Origin: Halomonas chromatireducens
GTDB lineage: Bacteria; Pseudomonadota; Gammaproteobacteria; Pseudomonadales; Halomonadaceae
Length of the DNA stretch: 64,000 bases
Reading direction: 5' to 3'
Assembly: GCF_001545155.1 (NCBI RefSeq)
Contig: NZ_CP014226.1
Location: forward strand, 3,629,174 to 3,693,173
Shown here: one piece after another, positions 21,347 to 37,270 of the stretch
How positions within the stretch are numbered: the stretch's first letter is position 1
Layout: the number at the start of each line of letters is the position of its first letter
Made by a program: the position numbers and the translations under genes
The notes under the pieces: model-generated
Database searches by the model: none
Seen by the model: only the letters and a program-made list of their open reading frames with translations
What the model was told of the DNA's origin: nothing

Positions 21347-21390
21347 AGCCGAGCCGCATGCAGGGCTGCATCAAGCAGCCCTTGACGATA

Positions 21391-21422
21391 CAACCCCCGC
21401 CGACCCGCGTCGCCGGGGGTTG
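21391..21422. terminator. Convergent yhbY/greA hairpin
   Basis: The stem CAACCCCCG/CGGGGGTTG (21391-21399 with 21414-21422) encloses a second short pairing. It sits between two convergent genes; the U-tracts are weak on both sides, so it may work in both directions at modest strength. Confidence 0.6.
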
Positions 21423-21438
21423 TTCGCTTGGCGCCGGC

Positions 21439-21911
21439 TCAGCGGTGCTCGACGCCGGCAATCTCGTATTCCACTTCGCCGCCCGGGGTGTTCACCACCA
21501 CCACGTCGCCCTCCTCCTTGCCGATCAGGGCGCGGGCGATGGGCGAGGTCACCGATATCTTGCCGGCCTTGATCTCGGCCTCGTCCTCGCCGACGATCTG
21601 GTAGGTCACCGTCTCGTCATTGTTGAGGTTGATCAGCTCGACGGTGACGCCGAAGATCACCTTGCCCGTCTGCGGCAGCTTCATGACATCGATCACCTGG
21701 GCCGCCGAGAGCTTGCTCTCGATCTCCTTGATGCGCCCTTCGATAAAGCCCTGCTGCTCGCGGGCGGCGTGGTACTCGGCGTTCTCCTTGAGATCACCGT
21801 GCTCACGCGCCTCGGCGATATCGGCGATCACCTTGGGGCGCGCCTCGCCTTTCAGATATTCCAGCTCCTTGCGCAGGCGTGCCTCGCCGGCAACGGTCAT
21901 GGGGACCTTGT

Positions 21912-21915
<4 letters not shown>
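21439..21915 (-). CDS. greA: Transcription elongation factor GreA
   Basis: GreA rescues backtracked RNA polymerase by stimulating transcript cleavage. From the ATG at 21915 it is 158 residues; AGGAG lies seven bases upstream. The N-terminal coiled coil carries the catalytic acidic tip ([21 protein letters not shown], about 35-55, with D and E of the loop), and the C-terminal FKBP-like domain ends in [12 protein letters not shown]. The ATG overlaps the carB stop by three bases, so greA is translationally linked to carAB. Confidence 0.96.
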
Positions 21916-25157
<3,242 letters not shown>

Positions 25158-25262
25158 GACGGTTCCCGCGAAAATTGTTGGCTAACGAGTGAGGCGGCTC
25201 TCGCAGAGTCCGCTGAAGCGTTCGATGCCCGGCGGGGCCTGGGGCTGACCGGGCAGATTCAT

Positions 25263-26432
25263 TCAGCGCGTGGCGAGGCGCTCCTTCATCATGGCGACGA
25301 AACGGTCGAACAGCGGCGACACGTCCTTGGGTCCGGGGCTCGCCTCGGGGTGGCCCTGGAAGCTGAAGGCCGGGCGGTCGGTGCGCTCGATGCCCTGCAG
25401 CGAACCGTCAAACAGCGAACGGTGGGTGGCACGGAGGTTGGCCGGCAGGGTCGACTCCTCGGCGGCGAAGCCGTGGTTCTGGCTGGTGATCATCACGTGG
25501 CCGGTGTCGAGGTCCTGCACGGGATGATTGGCGCCGTGGTGGCCGAGCCCCATCTTCACCGTCTTCGCTCCACTGGCCAGCGCCAGCAGCTGATGGCCCA
25601 GGCAGATGCCGAAGACCGGGATGTCGGTCTCGAGGATCTCGCCGATCGCCTTGATGGCGTAGTCGCAGGGTTCGGGGTCACCGGGGCCGTTGGCCAGGAA
25701 GACACCGTCCGGGTTCATGGCCAGCACCTCGGCGGCGGGGGTCTGGGCCGGCACCACGGTCAGGCGGCAGCCGCGGCTGGCCAGCATGCGCAGGATGTTG
25801 CGCTTCACCCCATAGTCGTAGGCGACCACGTGGAAGGGGCGCTCGCTCTGGCTGGTGTCGGCGTAGCCCTCACCCAGGGTCCATTCGCCCTCGGTCCACT
25901 CGTAGGGAGCCTGGCAGGAAACCACCTTGGCCAGGTCCATGCCCTTGAGGCCGGGAAACTCCCGCGCCGCCGCCAGTGCGCGCTCTACGGCGTCTTCGCC
26001 GGAGGCCAGGTCGCCGGCCAGGATCGCCCCGTTCTGGGCGCCCTTGTCGCGCAGGATGCGGGTCAGCCGCCGGGTATCGATATCGGCGATGCCGAGCACG
26101 TTCTGGCTCTTCAGGTAGTCGGAGAGCGACTGTTCGGAGCGGAAGTTGCTGGCGATCAGCGGCAGGTCGCGGATCACCAGGCCCGCGGCGGCGATGGCGC
26201 CGGACTCCACATCCTCGGCGTTGACGCCGGTATTGCCGATGTGGGGGTAGGTGAGGGTGACGATCTGCCGGGTATAGGAGGGGTCGGTGAGGATTTCCTG
26301 ATAGCCGGTCATGGCCGTATTGAACACCACCTCACCGCTGGTCTGTCCATCGGCACCGATGGCCGTGCCGTGAAAGAGACTGCCATCTTCCAGGGCCAGT
26401 ATCGCGGGTTTGTTCAATGCGGGGCTGTTCAA
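25263..26432 (-). CDS. carA: Carbamoyl-phosphate synthase small subunit
   Basis: The glutaminase subunit that supplies ammonia to CarB. I use the TTG at 26432 (389 residues, [22 protein letters not shown]) because GGGAGGA is seven bases upstream; a second TTG five codons in (LNKPAIL) is possible, and the frame is open 44 codons further without conservation. The class I amidotransferase motif [12 protein letters not shown] carries the nucleophilic Cys, with the His-x-Glu pair in [11 protein letters not shown] near the C-terminus. Confidence 0.95.
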   Translation of the reverse strand: MNSPALNKPAILALEDGSLFHGTAIGADGQTSGEVVFNTAMTGYQEILTDPSYTRQIVTLTYPHIGNTGVNAEDVESGAIAAAGLVIRDLPLIASNFRSEQSLSDYLKSQNVLGIADIDTRRLTRILRDKGAQNGAILAGDLASGEDAVERALAAAREFPGLKGMDLAKVVSCQAPYEWTEGEWTLGEGYADTSQSERPFHVVAYDYGVKRNILRMLASRGCRLTVVPAQTPAAEVLAMNPDGVFLANGPGDPEPCDYAIKAIGEILETDIPVFGICLGHQLLALASGAKTVKMGLGHHGANHPVQDLDTGHVMITSQNHGFAAEESTLPANLRATHRSLFDGSLQGIERTDRPAFSFQGHPEASPGPKDVSPLFDRFVAMMKERLATR

Positions 26433-26509
26433 GACAAGGTCCTCCCATGCTGTGGGAGCCTGAGGGGCGCAGGCTCCGCGGCTATCGTCGCTGCGACAGA
26501 TTCGGCTCG

Positions 26510-26555
26510 TAAAAAAGCGGGACGAAGCCGATAAAAGAACCGGTTTCATCCCGCT
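26510..26555 (-). terminator. Rho-independent terminator upstream of carA
   Basis: In minus-strand sense, AGCGGGATGAAACCG pairs with CGGCTTCGTCCCGCT (26555-26541 with 26530-26516, two G-U pairs) and is followed by TTTTTT (26511-26516). It lies 84 bases before the carA start, so it either ends the dapB transcript or is an attenuator in the carA leader. The rest of the 412-base carA-dapB gap holds the repeat at 26738-26810 and nothing else I can support. Confidence 0.85.
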
Positions 26556-26737
26556 TGTTGTCATATTCTTCGGGGGCTGGCAAACGCAACAAGCGCGCAG
26601 TAATGACTGCTATTTTCAGGCGCCCGGCCAAAATTTTGGGGATATTACAGGATCCGGCCTCACCTGGCTACCATCTTGCGCCCTGAACCTCATGTCCACG
26701 CTGACGATCCGGGGCTGATCCGAGCACAGGACTCCGA

Positions 26738-26810
26738 GGATGCGCTGTGAACCCATCCCTGGGCGCTACCGATTCCATCCCTGGAATCGGACCTCCTCTT
26801 CGGCCTGTCC
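26738..26810 (+). repeat. Dispersed structured repeat, copy 2
   Basis: GGATGCGCTGTGAACCC, loop ATCCCT, GGGCGCTAC, then CGATTCC-ATCCCT-GGAATCG (26770-26789), ACCTCC and GGCCTGTCC. It is the same order as copy 1 at 4916-4987 (opposite strand), but both arms of the second stem differ together while staying complementary. It lies just past the dapB 3' end. Confidence 0.8.
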
Positions 26811-26844
26811 TCGGCGCCCCTCGGTCGGCGGCCGCCCCACAGGT

Positions 26845-28003
<1,159 letters not shown>

Positions 28004-28028
28004 GATGGCAACTCCTGTTTGACAGAGG

Positions 28029-28310
28029 TCAGTGATAATCCACGATTTCGACATCGAAGGCGGCCCCGTTCTCGAAGCGAAAGCAGATTCTCCACTGATC
28101 GTTGATACGAATGCTGTACTGCCCCTGCCTGTCACCGCGTAGCGCCTCGAGACGGTTACCGGGTGGCGAGCGCAAGAAATCCAGCGTAGTCGCCGAATCC
28201 AGCAATTGGAGCTTGCGCTCGGCCTGGCGCCGGAAGGCACGAAATGAGTTGGAGCACCCCGCCCCCTCGAAAAGTCGCTGCGTTCGCTTGCAGGCAAAGG
28301 ACTCGATCAT
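28029..28310 (-). CDS. higB: HigB-family toxin (RelE/ParE fold)
   Basis: The 93-residue protein has the HigB pattern: MIESFACKRTQRLF at the start, RAFRRQAERKLQLLDSATTLDFLRSPPGNRLEALRGDRQGQYSIRINDQWRICFRFE and the end VEIVDYH. In characterised members it is a ribosome-dependent mRNA endonuclease; the basic residues R, K and the C-terminal DYH are kept, so it is probably active. It is the first gene of the higBA pair and is bounded by a 110-base non-coding gap before the EamA gene. Confidence 0.92.
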   Translation of the reverse strand: MIESFACKRTQRLFEGAGCSNSFRAFRRQAERKLQLLDSATTLDFLRSPPGNRLEALRGDRQGQYSIRINDQWRICFRFENGAAFDVEIVDYH

Positions 28311-28420
28311 GTCATCATGCTATTACGCGCTGCGTTATACGTCAAACAGGATTATCCACCTGACCACCCGCGGCTGCCACCGACACTTGGCAGCGAACCA
28401 ACGCGGCCTCGTCGGACGAC

Positions 28421-29332
28421 TCATGACGGCGCTTCGCTGCGCCCGTTGCGCAGCAGCAGCGCAATGGCGGTCAGCACCAGCAGGCTGCCCGGCAGCCAGT
28501 GCCAGCCGATCTGTTCCGGCGCGGTGACGAACAGCAGCAGCATGGAGACGAAGGGCACCAGATAGCCGTAGGCGGTGACGGCACCGGGGGTCAACGCCGA
28601 GGTGGCCCGCTGCATCAGCCAGAAGGTCAGGGCACTGGAGAAGAGCCCCAGGTAGGTCACCAGCAGCAGGTCATGCCAGCGCATCGACATGAGCTCGGCG
28701 GCGGGCTCTATCGCCAACCCCAGCAGGCCAATCCATACCCCGCCCATTCCCAGGCTCCAGAAGGTGCGCACCGAGGCCGCTTCCGGCAGCCAGCCATGGG
28801 CTAGCCCCCACTTGCTCAGCACCGGGTAGAGCGCCGAGGAGACACAGCCGAGGAAGAACACCGCCTCGCCGATGCCGAACTCGAGCCCTTCGCCATGCCC
28901 CATCGACTCGGCAACGGCCAGGCCCAGCGCCCCCAGGGCGCCCAGCGCAAGAATCGCCGGCAGTTGCCAGGTCAACCACTCGACGCGAAAGCCCAGCCCC
29001 AGCATAAAGGCCAGCAGCGGCACGGTGACGTAGAGCGTCGACATGGAGAGCGCCGTGGCGTGATGTGCCGCCCAGAACATGGCGCCGAAGAAACCGGCCA
29101 GGCAGAGGCCCATCAGGCTGTAGAGGGGCAGTAGCCGCCAGGAGGGCAGGAAATCGGCCGAGCGGCGCGCCAGCCACCAGAGCCCCGCGCAGGCGATGGC
29201 GAAGCGCAGCGCGGTCAGCGACAGCGGCGGCAGCTGGCTCATCAGCTCGACGGCGGGAAACGACAGCCCCACCAGTACCGCCCACAGCAGCATCCCCAGG
29301 TGGGCGGCGCGGGGCGACGCCGTGACGTTCAA
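28421..29332 (-). CDS. EamA/DMT-family transporter
   Basis: A 303-residue integral membrane protein with about ten hydrophobic helices and two EamA repeats (first from about 12-140, second from about 155-290), the layout of drug/metabolite permeases such as RhaT- and YdcZ-related exporters. The substrate cannot be inferred. It begins with a TTG whose last two bases overlap the TGA of the DUF2218 gene (TTGA), suggesting translational coupling. Confidence 0.85.
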   Translation of the reverse strand: MNVTASPRAAHLGMLLWAVLVGLSFPAVELMSQLPPLSLTALRFAIACAGLWWLARRSADFLPSWRLLPLYSLMGLCLAGFFGAMFWAAHHATALSMSTLYVTVPLLAFMLGLGFRVEWLTWQLPAILALGALGALGLAVAESMGHGEGLEFGIGEAVFFLGCVSSALYPVLSKWGLAHGWLPEAASVRTFWSLGMGGVWIGLLGLAIEPAAELMSMRWHDLLLVTYLGLFSSALTFWLMQRATSALTPGAVTAYGYLVPFVSMLLLFVTAPEQIGWHWLPGSLLVLTAIALLLRNGRSEAPS

Positions 29333-29610
29333 TTTTCCCAGACGATATCCAGATCCTCGTCACCCGCCATGCGCTGAAGGTGGGCATCCAGCACGCCCTC
29401 CAGGCGGTCGAGGCCCTCCTCGTCCAGCGCCTCGAGGGCAACCACCAGCTTGTCCGGCTCGGCCTGCATCAGGCAGGAGCCCTCCTCGAAGACCACCCGG
29501 CTCTCGGTCTCGCCCTGCTCCACCTCCAGCTTGTGCGCCCAGTGCTTGCACAGCCGGTTCATCAGCTTCGCAGCTGACTCGGTAGCGATCTCCGTTCGCG
29601 ACATCGGCAT
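29329..29610 (-). CDS. DUF2218 domain protein
   Basis: A 93-residue cytosolic protein. SAAKLMNRLCKHWAHKLEVEQGE followed by CLMQAEPDKLVVALEALDEEGLDRLEGVLDAHLQRMAGDEDLDIVWE matches the DUF2218 pattern (an N-terminal CKHW-type motif and a DRLE..HL segment). The function is unknown; DUF2218 genes often sit near transporters or siderophore genes. GGGAGGT lies four bases before the ATG at 29610; an ATG two codons later is possible. Confidence 0.82.
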   Translation of the reverse strand: MPMSRTEIATESAAKLMNRLCKHWAHKLEVEQGETESRVVFEEGSCLMQAEPDKLVVALEALDEEGLDRLEGVLDAHLQRMAGDEDLDIVWEN

Positions 29611-29755
29611 GACGACCTCCCTTCGTATTCGATTGAACTCAAGACTAAGACGAGCGGATGGCCAATGCCAGTCCGCAGCACCACTCTTCAGCGAATATTC
29701 GCCTCGTCGTGATAGGCTGAACGAAACGTTTACAATACTGAAGCAGGGAGGCGGC

Positions 29756-30700
29756 ATGAACCCGGCACTCAAGAGCCTGACACGGCTACGAGTGGGCCAA
29801 AGCAAGGGCGCACCGGCCTCCAATAAACCGTGCCTGATTCTCGCTCTTATTTGTGAGATCCAGGCGGGTCATGTCGCCTCAAGCCGAATCCCTATCGATA
29901 CCCGATTGGTAACGCGTTACTGCGAGCTATACGAAATCGCAACCGGTGAGCGACAGAAGGCCAACCCCTGGTTACCGTTATGGCACCTGTCATCGGATGC
30001 AGGACCGAATGGCCGCCTCTGGGCACCAGTGTTTCATGACAAACTGGAAAAGATCGCCAAGCAGTTCGGCCAACCTAAGTCGATGAGTGATATCGAACAC
30101 CGCTTTGTTGCCGCCGACCTGGATAGCGCTCTCTTTCGCGCAGCACAGGATAAGCCTTTGGCTTTTGAAGCTGCGGCCGTAGTAATAGGCCAATACTTTG
30201 GGCACTCCCCAGCCGCACAGCAGGCACTTCACGACTACCTTGGCCTGGCTTTCTCAAGTGGCGAATACGAAAAGAACCCCGAGAGACTGGAAGAAGGAGT
30301 ACATGAGGCCAGCCAGCTCCAAGCGCGCTCAGCCGCATTCCGCTCACTGGTACTGGAAGCCTACGATTATCGATGCGCGGCCAGCCGCCTACGCTACATT
30401 TCGCCAGATTACCGTTACCTGGTCGAGGCCGCTCACTTGGTGCCCTTCACCGAGAGTCAGGACGACCATCCCACCAACGGACTGGCACTCACTCCCAATC
30501 TGCACTGGGCCATGGACAATCACCTCATTGCACCAGGGCCGGATCACAAGTGGCACGTCAGCCCCACCATCGATGCACTGGTGTCGGATAACCGTTGGCT
30601 CTGCGAGTTGGACGGCCACCCGCTGGCCTTGCCTCGTGATAGCCGCTGGCATCCGGCCCAGGGCGCTCTGACCTGGCGACTAGATCACCTGCAACGCTGA
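29756..30700 (+). CDS. HNH endonuclease, putative restriction enzyme
   Basis: A 314-residue protein with an HNH nuclease at the C-terminus: YDYRCAASRLRY, then LVEAAHLVPF (catalytic H), DDHPTNGLALTPNLHWAMDNHLI (N and H), about residues 205-265. The N-terminal half is a helical domain seen in McrA-like putative restriction endonucleases; whether it recognises modified DNA is inference. The ATG has GGGAGG four bases upstream. A TACAAT -10-like box lies at about 29732. It is a lone gene on the + strand between DUF2218 and dnaJ, a typical place for an acquired defence gene; no methyltransferase partner is adjacent. Confidence 0.8.
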   Translation: MNPALKSLTRLRVGQSKGAPASNKPCLILALICEIQAGHVASSRIPIDTRLVTRYCELYEIATGERQKANPWLPLWHLSSDAGPNGRLWAPVFHDKLEKIAKQFGQPKSMSDIEHRFVAADLDSALFRAAQDKPLAFEAAAVVIGQYFGHSPAAQQALHDYLGLAFSSGEYEKNPERLEEGVHEASQLQARSAAFRSLVLEAYDYRCAASRLRYISPDYRYLVEAAHLVPFTESQDDHPTNGLALTPNLHWAMDNHLIAPGPDHKWHVSPTIDALVSDNRWLCELDGHPLALPRDSRWHPAQGALTWRLDHLQR

Positions 30701-30713
30701 GTTGAAAACGACA

Positions 30714-30743
30714 CCGCCCCGGCATCGAGCGATACCGGGGCGG
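30714..30743. terminator. Convergent hairpin between HNH gene and dnaJ
   Basis: The 14-bp stem CCGCCCCGGCATCG/CGATACCGGGGCGG (30714-30727 with 30730-30743, one mismatch) lies between two convergent genes. There is TTTT six bases after it on the minus strand, so it is better suited to dnaJ. Confidence 0.7.
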
Positions 30744-30769
30744 CGTCTCATGGTGCGCGACCACCTTTG

Positions 30770-31924
30770 CTACGGCTTCATATCCTCGAAGAACTTCTTC
30801 ACGCCGTCGAAGAAGCCGCTCTTCTTGGGCGAGTGGTGGGCGCTGTTGGTGCCCCCCAGGCTCTCCTGAAGCTGGCGCAGCAGATCCTTCTGCTCGTCGT
30901 TGAGGTTAACCGGTGTCTCGACCACGACCTTGCACAGCAGGTCCCCGGGCGGGCCGCCGCGCACCGGCTTGACGCCCTTGCCGCGCAGGCGGAACAGACG
31001 GCCGGTCTGGGTCTCGGCGGGGATCTTGAGCTTGACCCGGCCATCCAGCGTCGGCACTTCCAGCTCGCCGCCGAGTGCGGCGTCGATGAAGTTGATCGGC
31101 ACGTCGCAGTGCAGGTGCTTGCCGTCGCGCTGGAAGATGTGGTGCGGCTTGATCGCCACCTGCACGTAGAGATCGCCCGGGGGCCCGCCGTTGATGCCGG
31201 ACTCGCCCTCGCCGTTGAGGCGAATGCGGTCGCCGGTGTCGACGCCGGCGGGGATCTTCACCGACAGGGTGCGGGTCTCGCGCACGCGGCCTTCGCCGTG
31301 GCACTTGTGGCAGGGCACCTTGATATGCACACCGTTGCCGTGGCAGGTGGGGCAGGTCTGCTGCACGGCGAAGAAGCCCTGCTGCATGCGCACCTGGCCG
31401 TGGCCGTTACAGGTGGGGCAGGTCTCCTTGCTGGAGCCCGGCTCGGCACCCTGGCCGTCGCAGCGGTCGCACTCCACGTGGCGGGGCACGCGGATATCGA
31501 CGGTGGTGCCGGAAACCGCACTCTCCAGATCGAGCTCCAGGTTGTAGCGCAGGTCGCTGCCCCGCTGCGGCGCATGGGGGCTGCGCCGGCCACCGCCACC
31601 GCCGAAGATGTCGCCGAACACGTCGCCGAAGATGTCGCTGAAGCCGCCGGCTCCCGCACCACCGCCGAAGCCGCCGCCACCGAAGCCGCCCGCCTGGCCG
31701 TCGACGCCGGCATGGCCGAACTGGTCGTAGGCGGCACGCTTCTCGCTGTCGCTCAGGACCTCGTAGGCTTCCGAGACCTCTCGAAACCGCTCGGCCGAAC
31801 TCTCGTCATCCGGATTACGGTCCGGATGGTATTTCTGTGCCAGGCGCCGGTAGGCCTTCTTGATGTCTTTCGTATCGGCCCCGCGCTCGACGCCGAGCAC
31901 TTCGTAATAATCGCGTTTGGACAT
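30770..31924 (-). CDS. dnaJ: Chaperone protein DnaJ
   Basis: The DnaK co-chaperone. The 384-residue protein has the J domain with HPD (about 33-35), a Gly/Phe-rich linker (about 75-120), four CxxCxGxG zinc repeats ([32 protein letters not shown]; about 150-205) and the peptide-binding C-terminal domains ending in ..FEDMKP. It follows dnaK by 106 bases on the same strand. Confidence 0.97.
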   Translation of the reverse strand: MSKRDYYEVLGVERGADTKDIKKAYRRLAQKYHPDRNPDDESSAERFREVSEAYEVLSDSEKRAAYDQFGHAGVDGQAGGFGGGGFGGGAGAGGFSDIFGDVFGDIFGGGGGRRSPHAPQRGSDLRYNLELDLESAVSGTTVDIRVPRHVECDRCDGQGAEPGSSKETCPTCNGHGQVRMQQGFFAVQQTCPTCHGNGVHIKVPCHKCHGEGRVRETRTLSVKIPAGVDTGDRIRLNGEGESGINGGPPGDLYVQVAIKPHHIFQRDGKHLHCDVPINFIDAALGGELEVPTLDGRVKLKIPAETQTGRLFRLRGKGVKPVRGGPPGDLLCKVVVETPVNLNDEQKDLLRQLQESLGGTNSAHHSPKKSGFFDGVKKFFEDMKP

Positions 31925-32030
31925 GGGTCCATGCGCCTCCTGGTCTAGGCAGTTATCGCCTGATCCGCGGAAACGGCAACGCGGGAGTCATCCCCCCGCG
32001 CTGCCGCCGGCCGTGGCATACCCTCGACGA

Positions 32031-33965
<1,935 letters not shown>

Positions 33966-34030
33966 AGGAAATCCTCGAAAAGTCGTTGCTTGAATTCGTC
34001 TCTGCGGCGCTTGCCGCGGGGTTGTCGTCT

Positions 34031-34059
34031 ATCTGGGGGGCAGAGTCTCTTATTTCAAG
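34031..34059 (-). promoter_or_regulatory. Sigma-32-type promoter of dnaK
   Basis: On the minus strand CTTGAAA (34059-34053), a 14-base spacer and CCCCAGAT (34038-34031) match the heat-shock consensus CTTGAAA-N12-15-CCCCATNT closely. It lies between grpE and dnaK. Confidence 0.8.
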
Positions 34060-34086
34060 TCCTGCCCCCGATTCCGATGTGTAAAC

Positions 34087-34716
34087 TCAGCCGGCAGCCT
34101 TGCTGACCACCACCATCGCCGGACGCACCAGGCGCCCATTGAGCAGGTAGCCCTTCTGCATCACTTCCATCACGCTGTTGGGTTCGAGCTCGGGGTTGGG
34201 CACCATGGCCATGGCCTCGTGGTACTGGGGGTCGAAGGGCTCACCCTGCGGGTCAACCGACTCGACGCCAAACTTGCCCAGCACGTCGTGCTGCATCTTC
34301 AAGGTCATGGACACACCCTCGCGGTGGGCCTCGCTGGCATCATCACCCATGGCCTCCAGTGCCTTCTCCAGGCTGTCGACCACCGGGAGCAGCTCCTTCA
34401 CGAATTTCTCGAGGGCAAACTTGCGCGCCTTCTCGGCCTCCTGCTCGGCGCGCCGGCGCACGTTCTGCGCCTCGGCAGCCGTGCGCAGCACCTGGTCCTT
34501 GGCCTCGGCCAGGCTCTCCTCGAGCTCCGCAACCTGGGCGGCCAGCATCTCGGCCTCGGGGTTGTCGCCCACTTCGGCCTGCTCGCCCAGGGCCTCGGCT
34601 TCCTCGGCCGCCTCGATGGCTTCATCTTCCAGCGTGCCCTCTACAGGCTGCGGTTCGGCCTCCTCTTCGCGCCTTGCCAGCTCGTCGTCCAGCGGGGTCT
34701 GGGGTTCTTTAGCCAT
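34087..34716 (-). CDS. grpE: Nucleotide exchange factor GrpE
   Basis: GrpE releases ADP from DnaK. From the ATG at 34716 it is 209 residues, with AGGAG six bases upstream. An acidic Glu-rich N-terminus (about 1-55) is followed by a long coiled coil ([42 protein letters not shown], about 54-95) and the beta-wing motif [23 protein letters not shown] with [22 protein letters not shown] at the end. It heads the grpE-dnaK-dnaJ group. Confidence 0.96.
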   Translation of the reverse strand: MAKEPQTPLDDELARREEEAEPQPVEGTLEDEAIEAAEEAEALGEQAEVGDNPEAEMLAAQVAELEESLAEAKDQVLRTAAEAQNVRRRAEQEAEKARKFALEKFVKELLPVVDSLEKALEAMGDDASEAHREGVSMTLKMQHDVLGKFGVESVDPQGEPFDPQYHEAMAMVPNPELEPNSVMEVMQKGYLLNGRLVRPAMVVVSKAAG

Positions 34717-34796
34717 GAACATCTCCTGAAACGGTGAATCGGCCCCGCGGGCCGAACAGCATTCGGGTTGGCGATAGCATCGCAATCTGCCGCCTA

Positions 34797-34823
34797 TATG
34801 GGGGCCGTGGCCAGAAACTCAAG
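34797..34823 (-). promoter_or_regulatory. Sigma-32-type promoter of grpE
   Basis: On the minus strand CTTGAG (34823-34818), a 13-base spacer and CCCCATAT (34804-34797) fit the heat-shock consensus. It lies 81 bases before grpE, back to back with the recN promoter. Confidence 0.8.
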
Positions 34824-34852
34824 AATAAATGGCCAAGGAATTGACATGTGCA

Positions 34853-34890
34853 TTGAGAGAGAGACTGGTCTACTGTATAAAAACCCAATA
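34853..34890 (+). promoter_or_regulatory. recN promoter with LexA-like box
   Basis: TTGAGA (34853-34858), 17 bases, TATAAA (34876-34881). The segment 34871-34890 reads TACTGTATA..ACCCAATA: the left half matches the LexA consensus well (CTGT), the right half is imperfect (CCAA in place of ACAG/CCAG). It overlaps the -10, the position of the box in E. coli recN. Confidence 0.6.
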
Positions 34891-34970
34891 AAGGTGTATG
34901 AATATCCAGCCTGCCGCTCAGACCAGCTGTCGCAACGCGCTGGCGAGAGCCTAAGGTGCCGGGAGGAAAG

Positions 34971-36647
34971 ATGCTGACTCAGCTTGCCATTCGTGACTAC
35001 GCCATCGTTGACCGCCTCGACTTTGAGCTTGCCGGTGGCATGACCGCCATTACCGGTGAGACCGGGGCCGGCAAGTCGATCCTGCTCGGCGCCCTGGGCC
35101 TGTGCCTGGGCGAGCGCGCCGACGCCGGCAGTATTCGCCATGGCTGCGAGCGTGCCGACCTCAGCGCCCGCTTCGACATCGCTGCACTGCCAGCCGCCCG
35201 CGCCTGGCTCACGGAGCGCGAACTGCCCGCCGACGATTGCCTGCTGCGCCGCGTGGTGACCGCTGCGGGCCGCTCCAAGGCATGGATCAACGGTCAGCCG
35301 GCAACCATCGCCGACCTCAAGGCGCTGGGTGAGCATCTGGTGGAAATTCACGGCCAGCACGCCCATCAGGCGCTGCTTCGCGAGGAGACCCACCTGCGCC
35401 TACTCGATGACTTCGCCGGCCAGCGCACGGCGGTGGCCGAACTGGCCGAAACCTTCCGCAGTTGGCAGGCCGCCCGCCGCCGGCTCAAGCGTCTGGCCGA
35501 AAGCGGCGACGAAGTGCAGGCGCGGCGACAGCTGCTGCGCTATCAGGTCGAGGAGCTGGACGCTCTGGCCCTGGGAGACGACGAGCTGGCGACCCTGGAG
35601 CAAGAACAGGAGCAGCTCGCCCATGCCGAGGAGACGATTCGCGAGGCCCAGTTCGCCGCCGATTGCTGCGACAGCGACGACGGCGGCGCACTTGCGCTGC
35701 TGCATCAGGCGACCAGCCGCCTTGGCGTACTGCCGGGCCATGCCCAGGGTGGGCTGGCCGAGGCGCTGAGCATGCTGGGCGAGGCTCGCATCCAGATCGA
35801 AGAGGCGGCACGGGAGCTGCACCGCTTCGTGGATACCACCGAGCTGGACCCGGAGCAGCTGGCCTGGGTGGAGTCGCGGCTGAGCGAAGTCCATCGCATC
35901 GCTCGCAAGCATCACATCATGCCCGAAGAGCTGCCCAGCCTGCACCGGCGGCTGCAGGCGGAGCTGGAAGGCCTGGAGGGAGGAGAGCACGACCTGGAAG
36001 CGCTGCGTGCGGAGGTGGAGGCCCTGCGCGATACCTGGCGCCAGCAGGCCCGTAGCGTTAGCGAGGCGCGGCAGAAGGCGGCCACCCGGTTCGGCAAGGC
36101 GGTACAGGAGCAATTGGCCTTCCTGGCCATGGGCAAGGCGCGCTTCGAGGTTGAAGTGGAAGCCCGCGAGCTGCCGGCCGCCGATGGCCTGGAGGGCGTT
36201 CGCTTCCTGATCAGCGCCAACCCAGGCCAGCCGCCTCGCCCGCTCTCCAAGGTGGCTTCCGGCGGCGAGCTGTCGCGCATCAGCCTGGCAATCCAGGTGG
36301 TGGCGGCACGCCACTCGACCATTCCCAGCCTCGTCTTCGACGAGGTGGATGTCGGTGTCTCGGGCGCCACCGCAGAGATCGTCGGCCAGCTGTTGCGACG
36401 GCTCGGCACCGGCGGGCAGGTAATGACGGTGACCCACCTGCCCCAGGTGGCAGCCCAGGCCCATCATCATCTGCATATCGAGAAGCAGGCGAAGCGCAAC
36501 ACCACCCAGACGCGCATGGCGCTACTCGACGAGGCCGGGCGGGTCACCGAACTGGCGCGCATGCTGGGCGGGGTCAACCTCTCCGACCGCACCCTGGCCC
36601 ACGCCCGGGAGATGCTCGACGGCAGCCAGCAGAACGCACACCACTGA
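34971..36647 (+). CDS. recN: DNA repair protein RecN
   Basis: An SMC-like ATPase for double-strand break repair, usually SOS-induced. From the ATG at 34971 it is 558 residues; GGAGG is five bases upstream and the longer GTG start would include the SD. Walker A GETGAGKSILLGALG is at about 30-44, coiled coils at about 155-220 and 290-370, the ABC signature LSKVASGGELSRISLAIQVV at about 423-442 and Walker B LVFDEVDVGVSG at about 453-464. Confidence 0.96.
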   Translation: MLTQLAIRDYAIVDRLDFELAGGMTAITGETGAGKSILLGALGLCLGERADAGSIRHGCERADLSARFDIAALPAARAWLTERELPADDCLLRRVVTAAGRSKAWINGQPATIADLKALGEHLVEIHGQHAHQALLREETHLRLLDDFAGQRTAVAELAETFRSWQAARRRLKRLAESGDEVQARRQLLRYQVEELDALALGDDELATLEQEQEQLAHAEETIREAQFAADCCDSDDGGALALLHQATSRLGVLPGHAQGGLAEALSMLGEARIQIEEAARELHRFVDTTELDPEQLAWVESRLSEVHRIARKHHIMPEELPSLHRRLQAELEGLEGGEHDLEALRAEVEALRDTWRQQARSVSEARQKAATRFGKAVQEQLAFLAMGKARFEVEVEARELPAADGLEGVRFLISANPGQPPRPLSKVASGGELSRISLAIQVVAARHSTIPSLVFDEVDVGVSGATAEIVGQLLRRLGTGGQVMTVTHLPQVAAQAHHHLHIEKQAKRNTTQTRMALLDEAGRVTELARMLGGVNLSDRTLAHAREMLDGSQQNAHH

Positions 36648-36688
36648 GCGCCACCTTCCAGGCTCCCAGCACCATCCACCGCCTAGAC

Positions 36689-36726
36689 GACAGCGACCCC
36701 GCACCTTTCGGAGCGGGGTCGCTGTC
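36689..36726. terminator. Hairpin between recN and fur (convergent)
   Basis: The perfect 14-bp stem GACAGCGACCCCGC/GCGGGGTCGCTGTC (36689-36702 with 36713-36726) has a 10-base loop but no clear U-tract on either side. It is a probable transcript end for the convergent pair. Confidence 0.6.
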
Positions 36727-36781
36727 AAGCCTGCCAAATGGCCCGGCTATGTCTGGAGCACCACTGGTGCGCTACGACGGA

Positions 36782-37198
36782 TCAGACAGAGCCGCGGGGG
36801 CGCACGTAGAGCACCAGGGCGTGATCGACGAGCTCGAAGCCGTGCTCTTCGGCGATCTCTTTCTGGCGACGCTCGATGGTCTCGTCGAAGAACTCGATGA
36901 TTTCACCGCTGTCCAGGCACACCATATGGTCATGGTGCTCTTCCTGGGAAATCTCGAACACGGCATGGCCGCCGTCGAAATTGTGGCGAATCACCAAGCC
37001 GGCCGACTCGAACTGGGTCAGCACACGATAGACGGTGGCGAGACCAACGTCTTCGCCAGCATCCAGCAGTGACTTGTACACATCCTCGGCACTCAGGTGG
37101 TGTTGGCCTGTGGCATTCTCGAGGATCTGCAGGATCTTCACGCGGGGCAAGGTGACCTTGAGGCCCGCCTTGCGCAGTTCATGGTTCTGGTCGGCCAT
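36782..37198 (-). CDS. fur: Ferric uptake regulator Fur
   Basis: An iron-responsive repressor. The 138 residues from the ATG at 37198 begin MADQNHELRKAGLKVTLPRVKILQIL; the winged helix includes ATVYRVLTQFESAGLV, and metal sites lie in HHLSAEDVYK, FDGGHAVFEISQEEHHDHMVCLDSGEIIEF and VDHAL. Only one Cys of the CxxC pairs is present (C94), as in Pseudomonas-type Fur. It is divergent from bamE with a 72-base shared promoter region, the usual fur-omlA pair. Confidence 0.96.
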   Translation of the reverse strand: MADQNHELRKAGLKVTLPRVKILQILENATGQHHLSAEDVYKSLLDAGEDVGLATVYRVLTQFESAGLVIRHNFDGGHAVFEISQEEHHDHMVCLDSGEIIEFFDETIERRQKEIAEEHGFELVDHALVLYVRPRGSV

Positions 37199-37270
37199 GT
37201 TCGCTCTTCGCAGTATCAGGTAGGGTCGGGTATGATCGACCGAATCCACGATAGTGAAGAACGGACCCAA

